A stretch of DNA of 10,060 nt, from positions 1-10,060 of the forward strand of contig JAKAZF010000052.1 in assembly GCA_021826605.1 (NCBI GenBank). The letters are read 5' to 3'. The notes beneath the pieces are model-generated. The model saw nothing but the letters and a program-made list of their open reading frames with translations, was not told the DNA's origin and did not search any database. Positions 1 through 7,269 of the stretch are shown piece after piece. The stretch is from Planctomycetota bacterium. GTDB taxonomy: Bacteria > Planctomycetota > Phycisphaerae > WQYP01. How positions within the stretch are numbered: the stretch's first letter is position 1; the number at the start of each line of letters is the position of its first letter. A program made the translations under genes and the position numbers.

Positions 1-36
1 GATCTTAGAATTATCCGCAAGGTAAACAGGTGAAAC

Positions 37-1200
37 ATGATAAAAACACTGGGCATCCGGAACTTTAAGAGTCTGCTTGACACAGAGGTGAAATTCTCGC
101 CGTTGACGGTGCTTATCGGCCGCAGCGGCACGGGGAAAACTAACTTTTGGCATGCCTTGGCCTTATTACAAGGGTTGCTTTCCGCCGCCGGTCCGCAGCA
201 ATATAGCGATTTGACTCACCATCTGGGCGGATGGGATACTCTTGGCCCTGCTGGATTGGAAAATTTCGTCACGTCGTGGGAGATCGTTTTTGATGTGGAT
301 GGTGGGGAGGGGGATTACCGCTACTTACTGGATATTCAGGGACATCGGTCGGCTGCGCCATCGGGATCACCGGTGAAACGAGAACTTTTATCACTTGCAG
401 GGAAAACACTTTTTGAGCGAGTGGACAACAAATGGGTTACCGAACCACCGTTAAAAGCCGCAGTCCGACAGTCCGTAATGCTGGGTTGGTTAACGGCCAT
501 GCCGGAAATCAATATTGCCTACCTCACGCTGACGCGAGGAATAGGTTGCTATGATTTTCCTGCCAATGTCCTCGCAACGCCAAACGCGGGCACGTCAGCC
601 GCCGACGGATTCGCCCTTCGCTTCGACGGTGCTAATTATTACGCGGTGGTCGATGCAATTCTCGGCAACCTCCAGTCCCTTAATAACTGGCGTGAAATTG
701 ACGCGGCGATTAAGAAACTCTCCGCCTCTGTGGAAGCGATTACCACGTCCCCCTTCCATCAGGAGCGACTGACAGTCTCGTATAAATTTGGCGGCCAGAT
801 TATCGCGTTGCCGCTGTCGAGACAGTCCGGCGGCTTCCGGCGCTTTCTGGCACATTTACTGGCCATTTACCAGCAACCGCCTAAACAGGTTGTGGTTTTT
901 GAGGAGCCGGAGAATGGGATTTTTCCGGGTGCGTTGACGATGCTGGGGGATTTCATGCGGGCGGCAAACGAAAAGCTAGGCACGCAGTTTATCCTCACCA
1001 CCCACAGCCCACAATTGCTGGATACTTTCGAGGCGGACTCTATCCGGGTGGTGGAAATTTCAGACAAGGGAACAAAGGTTGGCCCGTTAGCCGACGGGCA
1101 GCGTAGCGCTCTAATGGATAAGTTGCTTAGTCCCTCGGAATTGCTCACGGTAACGCACCCCGAAATGGCTGAGGAAATGACACCGAAAGCCGGGGTATAG
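37..1200 (+). CDS. RecF/OLD-like AAA family ATPase (AAA_21, COG4637-type)
   Basis: This is an ABC/SMC-class ATPase, predicted to be cytoplasmic. The N-terminus has the typical RecF-like opening (residues 1-13, IRNFKSL) and a Walker A loop GRSGTGKT at 28-35. The C-terminal half carries an ABC-signature-like stretch LSRQSGGFRRF at 260-270, a Walker B VVVFEEPENG at 285-294 with E289/E290, and an H-loop TTHS at 321-324 (H323). The insert between the two halves (about 50-250) is poorly conserved and probably gives partner or target specificity. The length of 387 aa is normal for this family, and all ATPase motifs look intact. There is no Toprim domain in the protein itself; the next gene, 4 bases downstream, carries Toprim-like ends. 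Proteins of this type work with nuclease partners in DNA repair and anti-phage systems. The family call is firm and the exact role is inference. The start is ATG 37, with a weak AGGTGA at 28-33. Confidence 0.9.
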   Translation: MIKTLGIRNFKSLLDTEVKFSPLTVLIGRSGTGKTNFWHALALLQGLLSAAGPQQYSDLTHHLGGWDTLGPAGLENFVTSWEIVFDVDGGEGDYRYLLDIQGHRSAAPSGSPVKRELLSLAGKTLFERVDNKWVTEPPLKAAVRQSVMLGWLTAMPEINIAYLTLTRGIGCYDFPANVLATPNAGTSAADGFALRFDGANYYAVVDAILGNLQSLNNWREIDAAIKKLSASVEAITTSPFHQERLTVSYKFGGQIIALPLSRQSGGFRRFLAHLLAIYQQPPKQVVVFEEPENGIFPGALTMLGDFMRAANEKLGTQFILTTHSPQLLDTFEADSIRVVEISDKGTKVGPLADGQRSALMDKLLSPSELLTVTHPEMAEEMTPKAGV

Positions 1201-1204
1201 CGCG

Positions 1205-1534
1205 GTGTCGATTCCCAAAATCATTCCGTTTGTGGAGGGGCAGGGAGACGCGCAGGCCCTGAGTTTAAGCCCGAATACCCAACCATCGCGCCGGGCCAAG
1301 CCGCTGGCGGCCATCCCCGATAATCTCGAGGATAACCCGCGCGACGCGAAGGGTTGGTTGTCAAACAACATGCCAAATGGCTACAAGCCGACGATTCATC
1401 AAGCCGAGTTCGCGAGCCGGTTGAATATCCATACGGTACGTTCGCAAAACCTGAGGTCATTTCAACGATTTGAGCACGCCGTCCAGTTACTCTACGGGGC
1501 GGTGGTTTCACGTTCCCATATTGCAACGCCTTGA
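1205..1534 (+). CDS. Short DUF4276-like (Toprim-related) protein, apparently internally deleted
   Basis: This 109-aa ORF has a GTG start at 1205, 4 bases after the ATPase stop, with GGGGT at 1192-1196 as a plausible ribosome binding site. Residues 1-19 (IIPFVEGQGDAQAL) match the N-terminal strand of DUF4276/Toprim proteins, which contains the catalytic-type Glu (E11). Residues from about 44 onward match the family's C-terminal end: DAKGWLSNNM at 48-57, then the HQAEFASRLNI region, then the SFQRFEHAVQLL region. DUF4276 proteins are usually around 200-230 aa. The central part that should carry the Asp-rich metal site and the E-x-WF segment is absent, and the two ends are joined in frame near residues 20-35. 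I infer an internal deletion and loss of nuclease function. A deliberately miniaturised partner subunit is less likely. Family recognition is from memory of the motifs. Confidence 0.6.
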   Translation: MSIPKIIPFVEGQGDAQALSLSPNTQPSRRAKPLAAIPDNLEDNPRDAKGWLSNNMPNGYKPTIHQAEFASRLNIHTVRSQNLRSFQRFEHAVQLLYGAVVSRSHIATP

Positions 1535-1619
1535 TCTGTGCCTCGGCGGGAATAGCACGGCGTGACCCAATCGGGTTTCACTTTCCGATTTGATACATGC
1601 ACGCCATAGTGCCTCCGGG

Positions 1620-1660
1620 GCGTCGGTGTAGGGGCGCTGCCTGGGGAAAAACGCTGACGC
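1620..1660 (+). other. Imperfect hairpin in the intergenic region
   Basis: GCGTCGGTGT (1620-1629) can pair with ACGCTGACGC (1651-1660) over 10 positions, two of them G-U wobbles, leaving a 21-base loop. No T-run follows, so it is not a standard intrinsic terminator. It could be a transcript-end structure for the ATPase unit, part of the GH35 leader RNA, or chance in GC-rich DNA. Confidence 0.35.
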
Positions 1661-1753
1661 GATTGAAATAAGTCGCAACATGTTCGGCTTTTATACGTTG
1701 TACCACTACAATATTGCATCGGTCGTGCGGGGTACTGTGCAGCAGGGCTGATT

Positions 1754-1761
1754 GGGGTGAG
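1754..1761 (+). promoter_or_regulatory. Ribosome binding site deciding the GH35 start
   Basis: GGGGTGAG ends 3 bases before ATG 1765, and a second ATG follows directly at 1768. It supports 1765/1768 over the in-frame TTG at 1714 and over the internal ATG at 1898, neither of which has a comparable site. Confidence 0.65.
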
Positions 1762-1764
1762 AAA

Positions 1765-4700
1765 ATGATGTCGTCCGGCGGCGTAGCCGCCCAGCGGCTT
1801 CTGACGTGGCTGATTTGGAGTGTTAACTTGCTGCCGGCGCGATCTAAAGTTTTTAACTACGGCCAATTTTATAGTTTAGTGCTCCATTTAGCCGCAATGG
1901 TGATTGTGATTATGCTCGCCGGGCAGACGACGCCGGCGGTCGCGTTTGGTCCGGAAGATGTGGCGATGTTCCCGCCTACGGCAGCGGCGAAACCGTATTT
2001 TAATTTTGACACGAAAGGCTTTGTAATCCGGGGCAAGCGCGTATTTATTGCTTCGGGAAGTCTGCATTATCAGCGGGTGCCGCGGGCGTTGTGGGCCAGT
2101 CGATTGTTGAAAATGAAGCGCGACGGATTTAATTGCGTTCAGACTTATATTTTCTGGAGCTATCAGGAACCGCGCAACGGGCAATTCAATTTTAAGGGGC
2201 GTCATAATCTTGAGGCGTTTTTAACACTGGTTCACAAAATGGGTTTCTATGCCATTCTCCGCATCGGCCCGTACTGCAACGGGGAGTGGAGTCAGGGCGG
2301 CTGGCCGGTGTGGCTGCGCTTCATTCCCGGCCTGGCGGTGCGGGAGGACGACAAGCCGTTTATCAGTGCGGTCAACACCTATTACAACAAACTTTTGCCG
2401 ATCGTGGCAGCCAATCAGATCAACCGCGGCGGGCCGGTGATCATGGTGCAATTGGAAAATGAAGATTCGCAGGGGTGGGGCAATGTATTGCCCAATAAAT
2501 ATTACACATTTCTCCACAGCAAAGCCCGCGCCATGGGTATTGATGTACCCATGTATTTCAGCGGTATGCACCATGGAAACAGTCCGGCCGGCCCCGGCCC
2601 ATGGAGTACCAAGCATCTCAGCGGCCCCTGGTTTACGACAGAAATGTGGACGGGGTGGTTTACCTTATATCGCACGCATCCACCGGCGCTGCGCGCGATC
2701 AGCCGCCAGTCGATGTGGCATGTTATTGCCTATGGCGGCAACGGCTACGATGCCTACATGGCCGTCGGCGGCACCACGCCATCCTATTATGTGGATGATA
2801 CGGTCGGCCCAAGTTATGACTTTGGGGCACCCATCGGCCAGGCGGGCGATTTGCGGCCACTCTATTACATCTACAAAACCGCCAATTATTTTGCACGCAG
2901 CTTTCAGCGCATCCTGGAAACCAGCGTTAACGTGCGCCATTTGAAATTCAAGGCACCGCCCGGCGTGCGCGTGTTTGAGCGGCAAAGTCCTAACGGAGAC
3001 ATGTTTTTTTATCAGAACCTGTCATTTAACCCTGTGACGGTGAAAATCCCTGATGGCTGTTCACAGACTATTGCCGGATTCCATCTGCTGGCGGTGGTAA
3101 AGAAATTTGTGATTAACAAATCGTTCGAATTGCAGGCCAGTTGCGGGCGAATCTTCGGCATTTTTAAGCAGGGAACCAGCACGACGCTGGTGATGTATGG
3201 CCCACCCGGATCGCAGGTGCTTATGCGATTGGCCGTGCACGGAAAAATTCTCGCGCAGGCAAAATCATTCAAAAAGGAATCTGTCGGCGGGGGCTTGAAA
3301 CTTCAGGTAAAAGTGCCGCCGTCAGGCCCGGATATTTACAGCATAAAAACCGGCCATCACATACTCCGGGTGTTTGTGGAAAGCCGCGCGGCAATGTATC
3401 ACACCTGGTTTTTGAATATTGGCGGTCGACCAGCGCTCGTATGCGGACCGCCAGACGTGGGGCAGGCCCAAAGCGGCAAGAATGGCATTGTTCTGCATAC
3501 GCAAATGCCGCTGGCGGATAACATCGGACCGGCGCAGATTTATTTTGGAAATTCAGCGAAACCCATTGCTGTCAGGTCTGCAGCCGGGCCGCGGAAAGCG
3601 GCGAATTTGGCGGTTCCAGCGTTGGCACACTGGCAGGTGCATTTGGCGGATGGGCCGGTCAATGCGAACTATGATGATAAATCCTGGATCGCCGCACCCA
3701 ATCCGGTGCAGATGGGCGTGGGGGATTATCCTGGCTTGCATCAGTGGTATCGCAGTAAAATAACGGAAAAAAAAGCCGGGGCCTATCGCATTTTATTTTC
3801 CCGGTTCGCAGGCACGGCTGATGTATTTGTCAACGGAAAGTTGTCCCAGACGGGCAGCCACAGGGCGGTAAACGTGAGGCTCAAGGCGGGAATCAATGAC
3901 GTAGCGATTCTCGCCAGTTCCAGCGGGCGACCGAAGCTGTGGACGTATATTGGTCCATACAACAAAGTGGGGGCCATGGGAATTTCCGGCAAGGCGATAC
4001 TCATGAAGGTGGTAGTCAAAAATCTGGCAGTGAAAAATTGGAAATACCGCTTTCTCCCATTGTCTAAATCGGCGGCGATGGTGCGCGTGCTGTCTGATCT
4101 GGATCAAGGGCATTTTAATACGTTAAGCCACGGGGTGATTCCGGATTCTAAGAAGCGTGGCTTTATATGGTTGCGGGCCAAAATTCCGCAACTTAATGCC
4201 GATCATCTGGTGCTTTACTGGCAACATCCGATGGCCAACGCCTTTATCTGTTTTGATGCCGGACGCGTAGATCCTCGCGCGGCCGGCGCTGCCCGGGCAC
4301 AGGCGATGCTGACATTCTGGTATGGCAAGCAGTCTAATATTTTAAGCATTCTGATACCGGCCAATGCCATGCACAGTCTGGGGCAGGTGTCGCTTAGCCT
4401 GTCCCGACTGGCCCCGGCCGTGCGCGGCGGGGGAGTCATTGGGCCATGGCGTATGCGCGGCGGCATGGGATCGCCATTTGGCAAGTCAGGATGGAAAAAC
4501 TTCACCCAAGCTCCGAAGGTGCCATGCTTTTATCGCACGGGTTTTAATTGGAACCCGAAAGTGGATCCACAGGATCAGTTGCATCTGGTTGTGCGCGTGG
4601 CCTGGGGCGATTTAACCGGCGGCTACATGTGGTTAAATGGCCATAATCTTGGACATTACCCGGACAGCGTCATGCGCAAAGGGTTGTATATCCCAAGCTG

Positions 4701-4824
4701 CTATCTCCGTCGCGGGGCTAACCAACTGATTGTATCTGATCAGGAAGGCCATTCCCCAGCTAACACGCGGCTGGTGGTGGAAAAAGCCGCCAGCCGCTGG
4801 TATGCGACATTAGCCACAAAATAA
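1765..4824 (+). CDS. Secreted GH35 beta-galactosidase-type glycoside hydrolase
   Basis: This is a 1019-aa enzyme predicted to cleave terminal beta-galactosyl residues from oligo- or polysaccharides outside the cytoplasm. The N-terminus is a long basic region followed by a hydrophobic core (about 36-52) and a PAVA-like cleavage site near residue 60. The GH35 barrel runs from about residue 76 to 390. It shows GSLHYQRVPRALW, the FNCVQTYIFW strand, the ILRIGPYCNGEW strand, GGPVIMVQLENED with predicted acid/base E233, TTEMWTGWF with predicted nucleophile E293, and SYDFGAPIGQAGDLRP at the barrel end. Beta-sandwich regions follow. One galactose-binding-like module begins near A628, and a C-terminal jelly roll has the family's WLNGHNLGHY (from W956) and LYIPSCYL signatures. 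Two oddities stand out. The protein is longer than the common 600-850 aa, and the usual ENEY is ENED here. The true substrate (lactose, galactan, arabinogalactan or other) cannot be read from the sequence. The gene stands alone between the ATPase unit and suf. Confidence 0.93.
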   Translation: MMSSGGVAAQRLLTWLIWSVNLLPARSKVFNYGQFYSLVLHLAAMVIVIMLAGQTTPAVAFGPEDVAMFPPTAAAKPYFNFDTKGFVIRGKRVFIASGSLHYQRVPRALWASRLLKMKRDGFNCVQTYIFWSYQEPRNGQFNFKGRHNLEAFLTLVHKMGFYAILRIGPYCNGEWSQGGWPVWLRFIPGLAVREDDKPFISAVNTYYNKLLPIVAANQINRGGPVIMVQLENEDSQGWGNVLPNKYYTFLHSKARAMGIDVPMYFSGMHHGNSPAGPGPWSTKHLSGPWFTTEMWTGWFTLYRTHPPALRAISRQSMWHVIAYGGNGYDAYMAVGGTTPSYYVDDTVGPSYDFGAPIGQAGDLRPLYYIYKTANYFARSFQRILETSVNVRHLKFKAPPGVRVFERQSPNGDMFFYQNLSFNPVTVKIPDGCSQTIAGFHLLAVVKKFVINKSFELQASCGRIFGIFKQGTSTTLVMYGPPGSQVLMRLAVHGKILAQAKSFKKESVGGGLKLQVKVPPSGPDIYSIKTGHHILRVFVESRAAMYHTWFLNIGGRPALVCGPPDVGQAQSGKNGIVLHTQMPLADNIGPAQIYFGNSAKPIAVRSAAGPRKAANLAVPALAHWQVHLADGPVNANYDDKSWIAAPNPVQMGVGDYPGLHQWYRSKITEKKAGAYRILFSRFAGTADVFVNGKLSQTGSHRAVNVRLKAGINDVAILASSSGRPKLWTYIGPYNKVGAMGISGKAILMKVVVKNLAVKNWKYRFLPLSKSAAMVRVLSDLDQGHFNTLSHGVIPDSKKRGFIWLRAKIPQLNADHLVLYWQHPMANAFICFDAGRVDPRAAGAARAQAMLTFWYGKQSNILSILIPANAMHSLGQVSLSLSRLAPAVRGGGVIGPWRMRGGMGSPFGKSGWKNFTQAPKVPCFYRTGFNWNPKVDPQDQLHLVVRVAWGDLTGGYMWLNGHNLGHYPDSVMRKGLYIPSCYLRRGANQLIVSDQEGHSPANTRLVVEKAASRWYATLATK

Positions 4825-4834
4825 AATCAAACTG

Positions 4835-4875
4835 GCGTCATGGTAATTGAGATTGAGTCTCAATTGACATGACGC
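4835..4875. promoter_or_regulatory. Palindrome over the suf promoter (operator and/or GH35 terminator hairpin)
   Basis: The arms 4835-4852 and 4858-4875 pair over 18 positions, with one G-A mismatch (4843/4867) and one G-U wobble (4844/4866), around a 5-base loop. The inner part AATTGAGA/TCTCAATT is perfect. The hexamer ATTGAG occurs twice in tandem (4846-4851, 4852-4857) and once inverted (CTCAAT, 4859-4864). The element begins 10 bases after the GH35 stop and covers the suf -35 box. The following DNA has no T-run, which argues against a classic intrinsic terminator and favours an operator. It matches no Fe-S regulator site that I can name. Confidence 0.6.
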
Positions 4876-4892
4876 TGCGGAATCCCTAACAT
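4864..4892 (+). promoter_or_regulatory. Predicted sigma-70-type promoter of the suf operon
   Basis: TTGACA (4864-4869) matches the -35 consensus exactly. A 17-base spacer leads to TAACAT (4887-4892), which matches TATAAT at four of six positions. CATAAT at 4890-4895 is an alternative -10 box with a less suitable 20-base spacer. Transcription would start near 4899, giving a leader of about 60 bases before sufB. The right arm of the palindrome covers the -35 box, so a protein bound there would block RNA polymerase. Confidence 0.6.
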
Positions 4893-4948
4893 AATTCAGA
4901 GAATGTTGCTGGACTTTTTCAGGCGAATCGGTGGATTTGCCTGTTTTT

Positions 4949-4953
4949 AGGGG
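4949..4953 (+). promoter_or_regulatory. Ribosome binding site deciding the sufB start
   Basis: AGGGG lies 7 bases before ATG 4961. It makes that ATG the likely start rather than the in-frame GTG at 4931, which would add ten residues ([10 protein letters not shown]) not expected in SufB. Confidence 0.65.
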
Positions 4954-4960
4954 TTTTTTC

Positions 4961-6403
4961 ATGCCGACAGATGAAGGCACAATAGAGACGCTGGCCAATC
5001 AGGAATATAAATGGGGTTTCGTCACCGACATTGAGGCCGACGCCTTACCCAAAGGCCTGAATGAAGATATTGTCCGTGCTATTTCCAAACGGAAAAATGA
5101 GCCTGAATTCATGACGCAGTGGCGACTCAAAGCCTACCGCCATTGGCTGACCATGACCGAACCGAAGTGGCCGAATGTGAAATATCCGGAAATTGATTTT
5201 CAGGATGTGATTTATTACTCGGCTCCGAAGGCCAAAAAACAACTCAAAAGCCTGGATGAAGTTGATCCGGAACTGCTGCGCACCTACGAAAAGCTGGGCG
5301 TGCCGCTGGAAGAACAGAAAATATTTGCCGGTGTGGCGGTGGACGCCGTTTTTGATTCGGTATCTGTCGCGACAACCTTTAAAGCCAAGCTGGCGGAAAT
5401 GGGCGTGATTTTCTGCTCCTTTTCCGAAGCTGTGCAGGAACATCCGGAACTGATCAGCAAATATTTAGGTTCGGTGGTGCCATATTCGGATAACTTTTAC
5501 GCCACGCTGAATTCCGCGGTATTCAGTGATGGCTCATTTTGTTATGTACCCAAAGGCGTGCGCTGCCCGATGGAATTGTCCACTTATTTCCGGATCAATG
5601 CCAAAAATACCGGGCAGTTTGAGCGCACTTTAATTATTGCGGATGAAGGGGCGTATGTCAGTTATCTCGAAGGTTGCACCGCCCCCATGCGGGATGAAAA
5701 TCAGTTGCACGCGGCCGTGGTGGAACTTGTAGCGCTGAAGGGTGCACAAATTAAATATTCCACCGTGCAGAACTGGTACCCTGGTGATAAAGAGGGCAAA
5801 GGCGGCATCTATAATTTTGTCACCAAGCGCGGCAAATGTATGGACAGTGCCCGCATTTCCTGGACGCAGGTGGAAACCGGTTCTGCAATCACCTGGAAAT
5901 ACCCCAGCGTGATTCTGCAGGGGGATAATTCCATCGGCGAGTTTTATTCCGTCGCGCTGACCAACCACATGCAGCAGGCGGATACCGGCACAAAAATGAT
6001 CCATATTGGCAAAAATACCCGCAGCACCGTGGTATCCAAAGGTATCTCCGCGGGGAAGGGACAGAACACCTACCGCGGGCTGATTAAGATTTTGAAAAAT
6101 GCCGCCAATGCCCGCAATTACACGCAGTGTGATTCGCTGCTGCTGGGGGATAAATGCGGTGCCCATACCTTCCCGTATATCGAAGTTCGCAACACCAGCT
6201 CCAAGGCTGAACATGAAGCTTCCACCTCCAAAATTGGTGAGGATCAGCTTTTTTACTGCAAACAGCGCGGTATTTCTCTGGAAGACGCGGTCAATATGAT
6301 TATCAACGGCTTCTGCAAGGAAGTGTTCCGGGAACTGCCGATGGAATTTGCGGTCGAAGCCCAAAAATTGCTGGGCGTAAGCCTTGAAGGCAGTGTCGGA
6401 TAA
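4961..6403 (+). CDS. sufB: Fe-S cluster assembly scaffold protein SufB
   Basis: SufB is the cytoplasmic scaffold that, with SufC and SufD, assembles Fe-S clusters. From ATG 4961 the protein is 480 aa, a normal length. It has the SufB N-terminal region ([10 protein letters not shown] near the start and [16 protein letters not shown]), the [19 protein letters not shown] segment, and the [16 protein letters not shown] motif of the beta-helix core. The C-terminal block [16 protein letters not shown] places the conserved cysteine at C399, equivalent to E. coli SufB C405, which is required for cluster assembly. [17 protein letters not shown] follows with the conserved Glu near 427. It is the first gene of the suf operon, preceded by its own promoter and palindrome, and 79 bases separate it from sufC. 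Confidence 0.97.
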   Translation: MPTDEGTIETLANQEYKWGFVTDIEADALPKGLNEDIVRAISKRKNEPEFMTQWRLKAYRHWLTMTEPKWPNVKYPEIDFQDVIYYSAPKAKKQLKSLDEVDPELLRTYEKLGVPLEEQKIFAGVAVDAVFDSVSVATTFKAKLAEMGVIFCSFSEAVQEHPELISKYLGSVVPYSDNFYATLNSAVFSDGSFCYVPKGVRCPMELSTYFRINAKNTGQFERTLIIADEGAYVSYLEGCTAPMRDENQLHAAVVELVALKGAQIKYSTVQNWYPGDKEGKGGIYNFVTKRGKCMDSARISWTQVETGSAITWKYPSVILQGDNSIGEFYSVALTNHMQQADTGTKMIHIGKNTRSTVVSKGISAGKGQNTYRGLIKILKNAANARNYTQCDSLLLGDKCGAHTFPYIEVRNTSSKAEHEASTSKIGEDQLFYCKQRGISLEDAVNMIINGFCKEVFRELPMEFAVEAQKLLGVSLEGSVG

Positions 6404-6482
6404 CGCTGGAAAATAATCTCCGCGTTTGACCGTGGGAATGCAGGAACAACCCTGAACCAAATTTGAAAAGGAAACATGGATT

Positions 6483-7238
6483 ATGGCATTGGTTGAAATA
6501 GATAATTTGCAGGCTGCCGTGGGCGGCAAGCCGATACTTAAGGGCATTGATCTGACCATTAACCCTGGTGAAGTTCACGCCATCATGGGGCCCAACGGTT
6601 CAGGAAAAAGCACGCTTTCATCCGTGCTGGCAGGCCGGGAGACATATACGGTTACGGGCGGTAGCGTGCTGTTTGACGGCAAAGACTTGCTGGACTTATC
6701 TCCGGAAGAGCGGGCCTGCGAAGGCCTGTTTATGGCGTTTCAGTATCCGGTGGAAATTCCGGGCGTGACCACCAGCTATTTTCTGAAGGCGGCGGTGAAC
6801 GCCATTCGTAAGCATCATGGTCAGGAAGAACTGGATGCCATGGATTTCCTGAAAATGGTCAAAGAGAAAATGGCTTTGCTGGAAATGGATAAGACATTTT
6901 TGAACCGGTCCGTGAATGAAGGATTTTCCGGCGGCGAGAAGAAGCGAAATGAGATTTTTCAGATGGCGGTACTGAATCCAAAATTCGCCATTTTGGATGA
7001 AACGGATTCCGGCCTGGACATTGACGCCTTGAAAATTGTCGCCAACGGGGTCAATGCCCTGCGCAGCCCGGAGCGGGCCATTCTGGTGGTCACGCATTAT
7101 CAGCGGTTGCTGGACTATATTGTGCCGGATTTTGTGCACGTGTTGTGCGATGGCAGAATTGTGAAATCCGGCGGCAAGGAATTGGCGCTGGAATTGGAAA
7201 AGCGCGGCTACGCCTGGTTGGAAACCGCTGCCGCTTAA
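6483..7238 (+). CDS. sufC: Fe-S cluster assembly ATPase SufC
   Basis: SufC is the ABC-type ATPase subunit of the SufBCD complex. It powers conformational change during cluster assembly and is soluble, not a membrane transporter. All motifs are present in the 251 residues: Walker A GPNGSGKST at 36-44 (K42), Q-loop Q87 in FQYPVEIPG, signature FSGGEKKR at 148-155, Walker B FAILDE ending at E173, D-loop SGLD at 176-179, and switch H205 in VVTHY. The spacings agree with E. coli SufC (K40, E171, H203) with a shift of two. FQYPVEIPGV and GEKKRNEI are hallmarks of SufC as opposed to other ABC ATPases. AAAAGGA (6466-6472) serves as the ribosome binding site, 10 bases before the ATG. sufD follows after 31 bases. 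Confidence 0.97.
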   Translation: MALVEIDNLQAAVGGKPILKGIDLTINPGEVHAIMGPNGSGKSTLSSVLAGRETYTVTGGSVLFDGKDLLDLSPEERACEGLFMAFQYPVEIPGVTTSYFLKAAVNAIRKHHGQEELDAMDFLKMVKEKMALLEMDKTFLNRSVNEGFSGGEKKRNEIFQMAVLNPKFAILDETDSGLDIDALKIVANGVNALRSPERAILVVTHYQRLLDYIVPDFVHVLCDGRIVKSGGKELALELEKRGYAWLETAAA

Positions 7239-7269
7239 GTATGACGCAATAAAATTCCCCGGAGTAATT

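Larger units (their letters stand above)
1535..1764. other. Intergenic region between the ATPase unit and the GH35 gene
   Basis: I find no convincing gene in these 230 bases. The forward frames are broken by stops, and the reverse-strand ORF running through here into the GH35 leader has no recognisable motif. The stretch must hold the end of the upstream unit and the GH35 promoter. It contains small inverted repeats: AATCGG/CCGATT at 1569-1574/1585-1590, and a longer one at 1620-1660 listed separately. A TACAAT at 1707-1712 would serve as a -10 box, but no good -35 box sits at the right distance, so I do not call a promoter. Confidence 0.6.

Noticed and set aside
1..36. Possible end of an upstream gene or a promoter before the ATPase
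   Set aside because: The stretch is too short to recognise either a coding end or a paired -35/-10.
1714..1764. TTG start at 1714 giving a 17-residue longer GH35 protein
   Set aside because: There is no ribosome binding site before it, while ATG 1765 has GGGGTGAG just upstream. The extra residues add nothing recognisable.
1492..1866. 124-aa reverse-strand open frame across the intergenic region and GH35 leader
   Set aside because: It has no recognisable domain, is basic and low in complexity, overlaps the ends of two forward genes and lacks a good ribosome binding site.
1870..1875. TATAGT resembling a -10 box inside the GH35 signal-peptide region
   Set aside because: No -35-like hexamer lies 16-18 bases upstream, and the position is inside the coding sequence after a well-supported start.
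4931..4960. GTG start at 4931 for sufB
   Set aside because: The ten added residues are not SufB-like, and ATG 4961 has AGGGG at ideal spacing.
6476..6496. Six-codon ORF overlapping the sufC start, closer to the AAAAGGA site than sufC itself
   Set aside because: It could be a coupling leader, but such tiny overlaps are common by chance, and the 10-base spacing to sufC is still workable.
5630..6559. 309-aa open frame on the reverse strand across sufB and sufC
   Set aside because: It lies antisense to clearly recognisable sufB/sufC, has no recognisable motif, and is explained by the codon pattern of the real genes.
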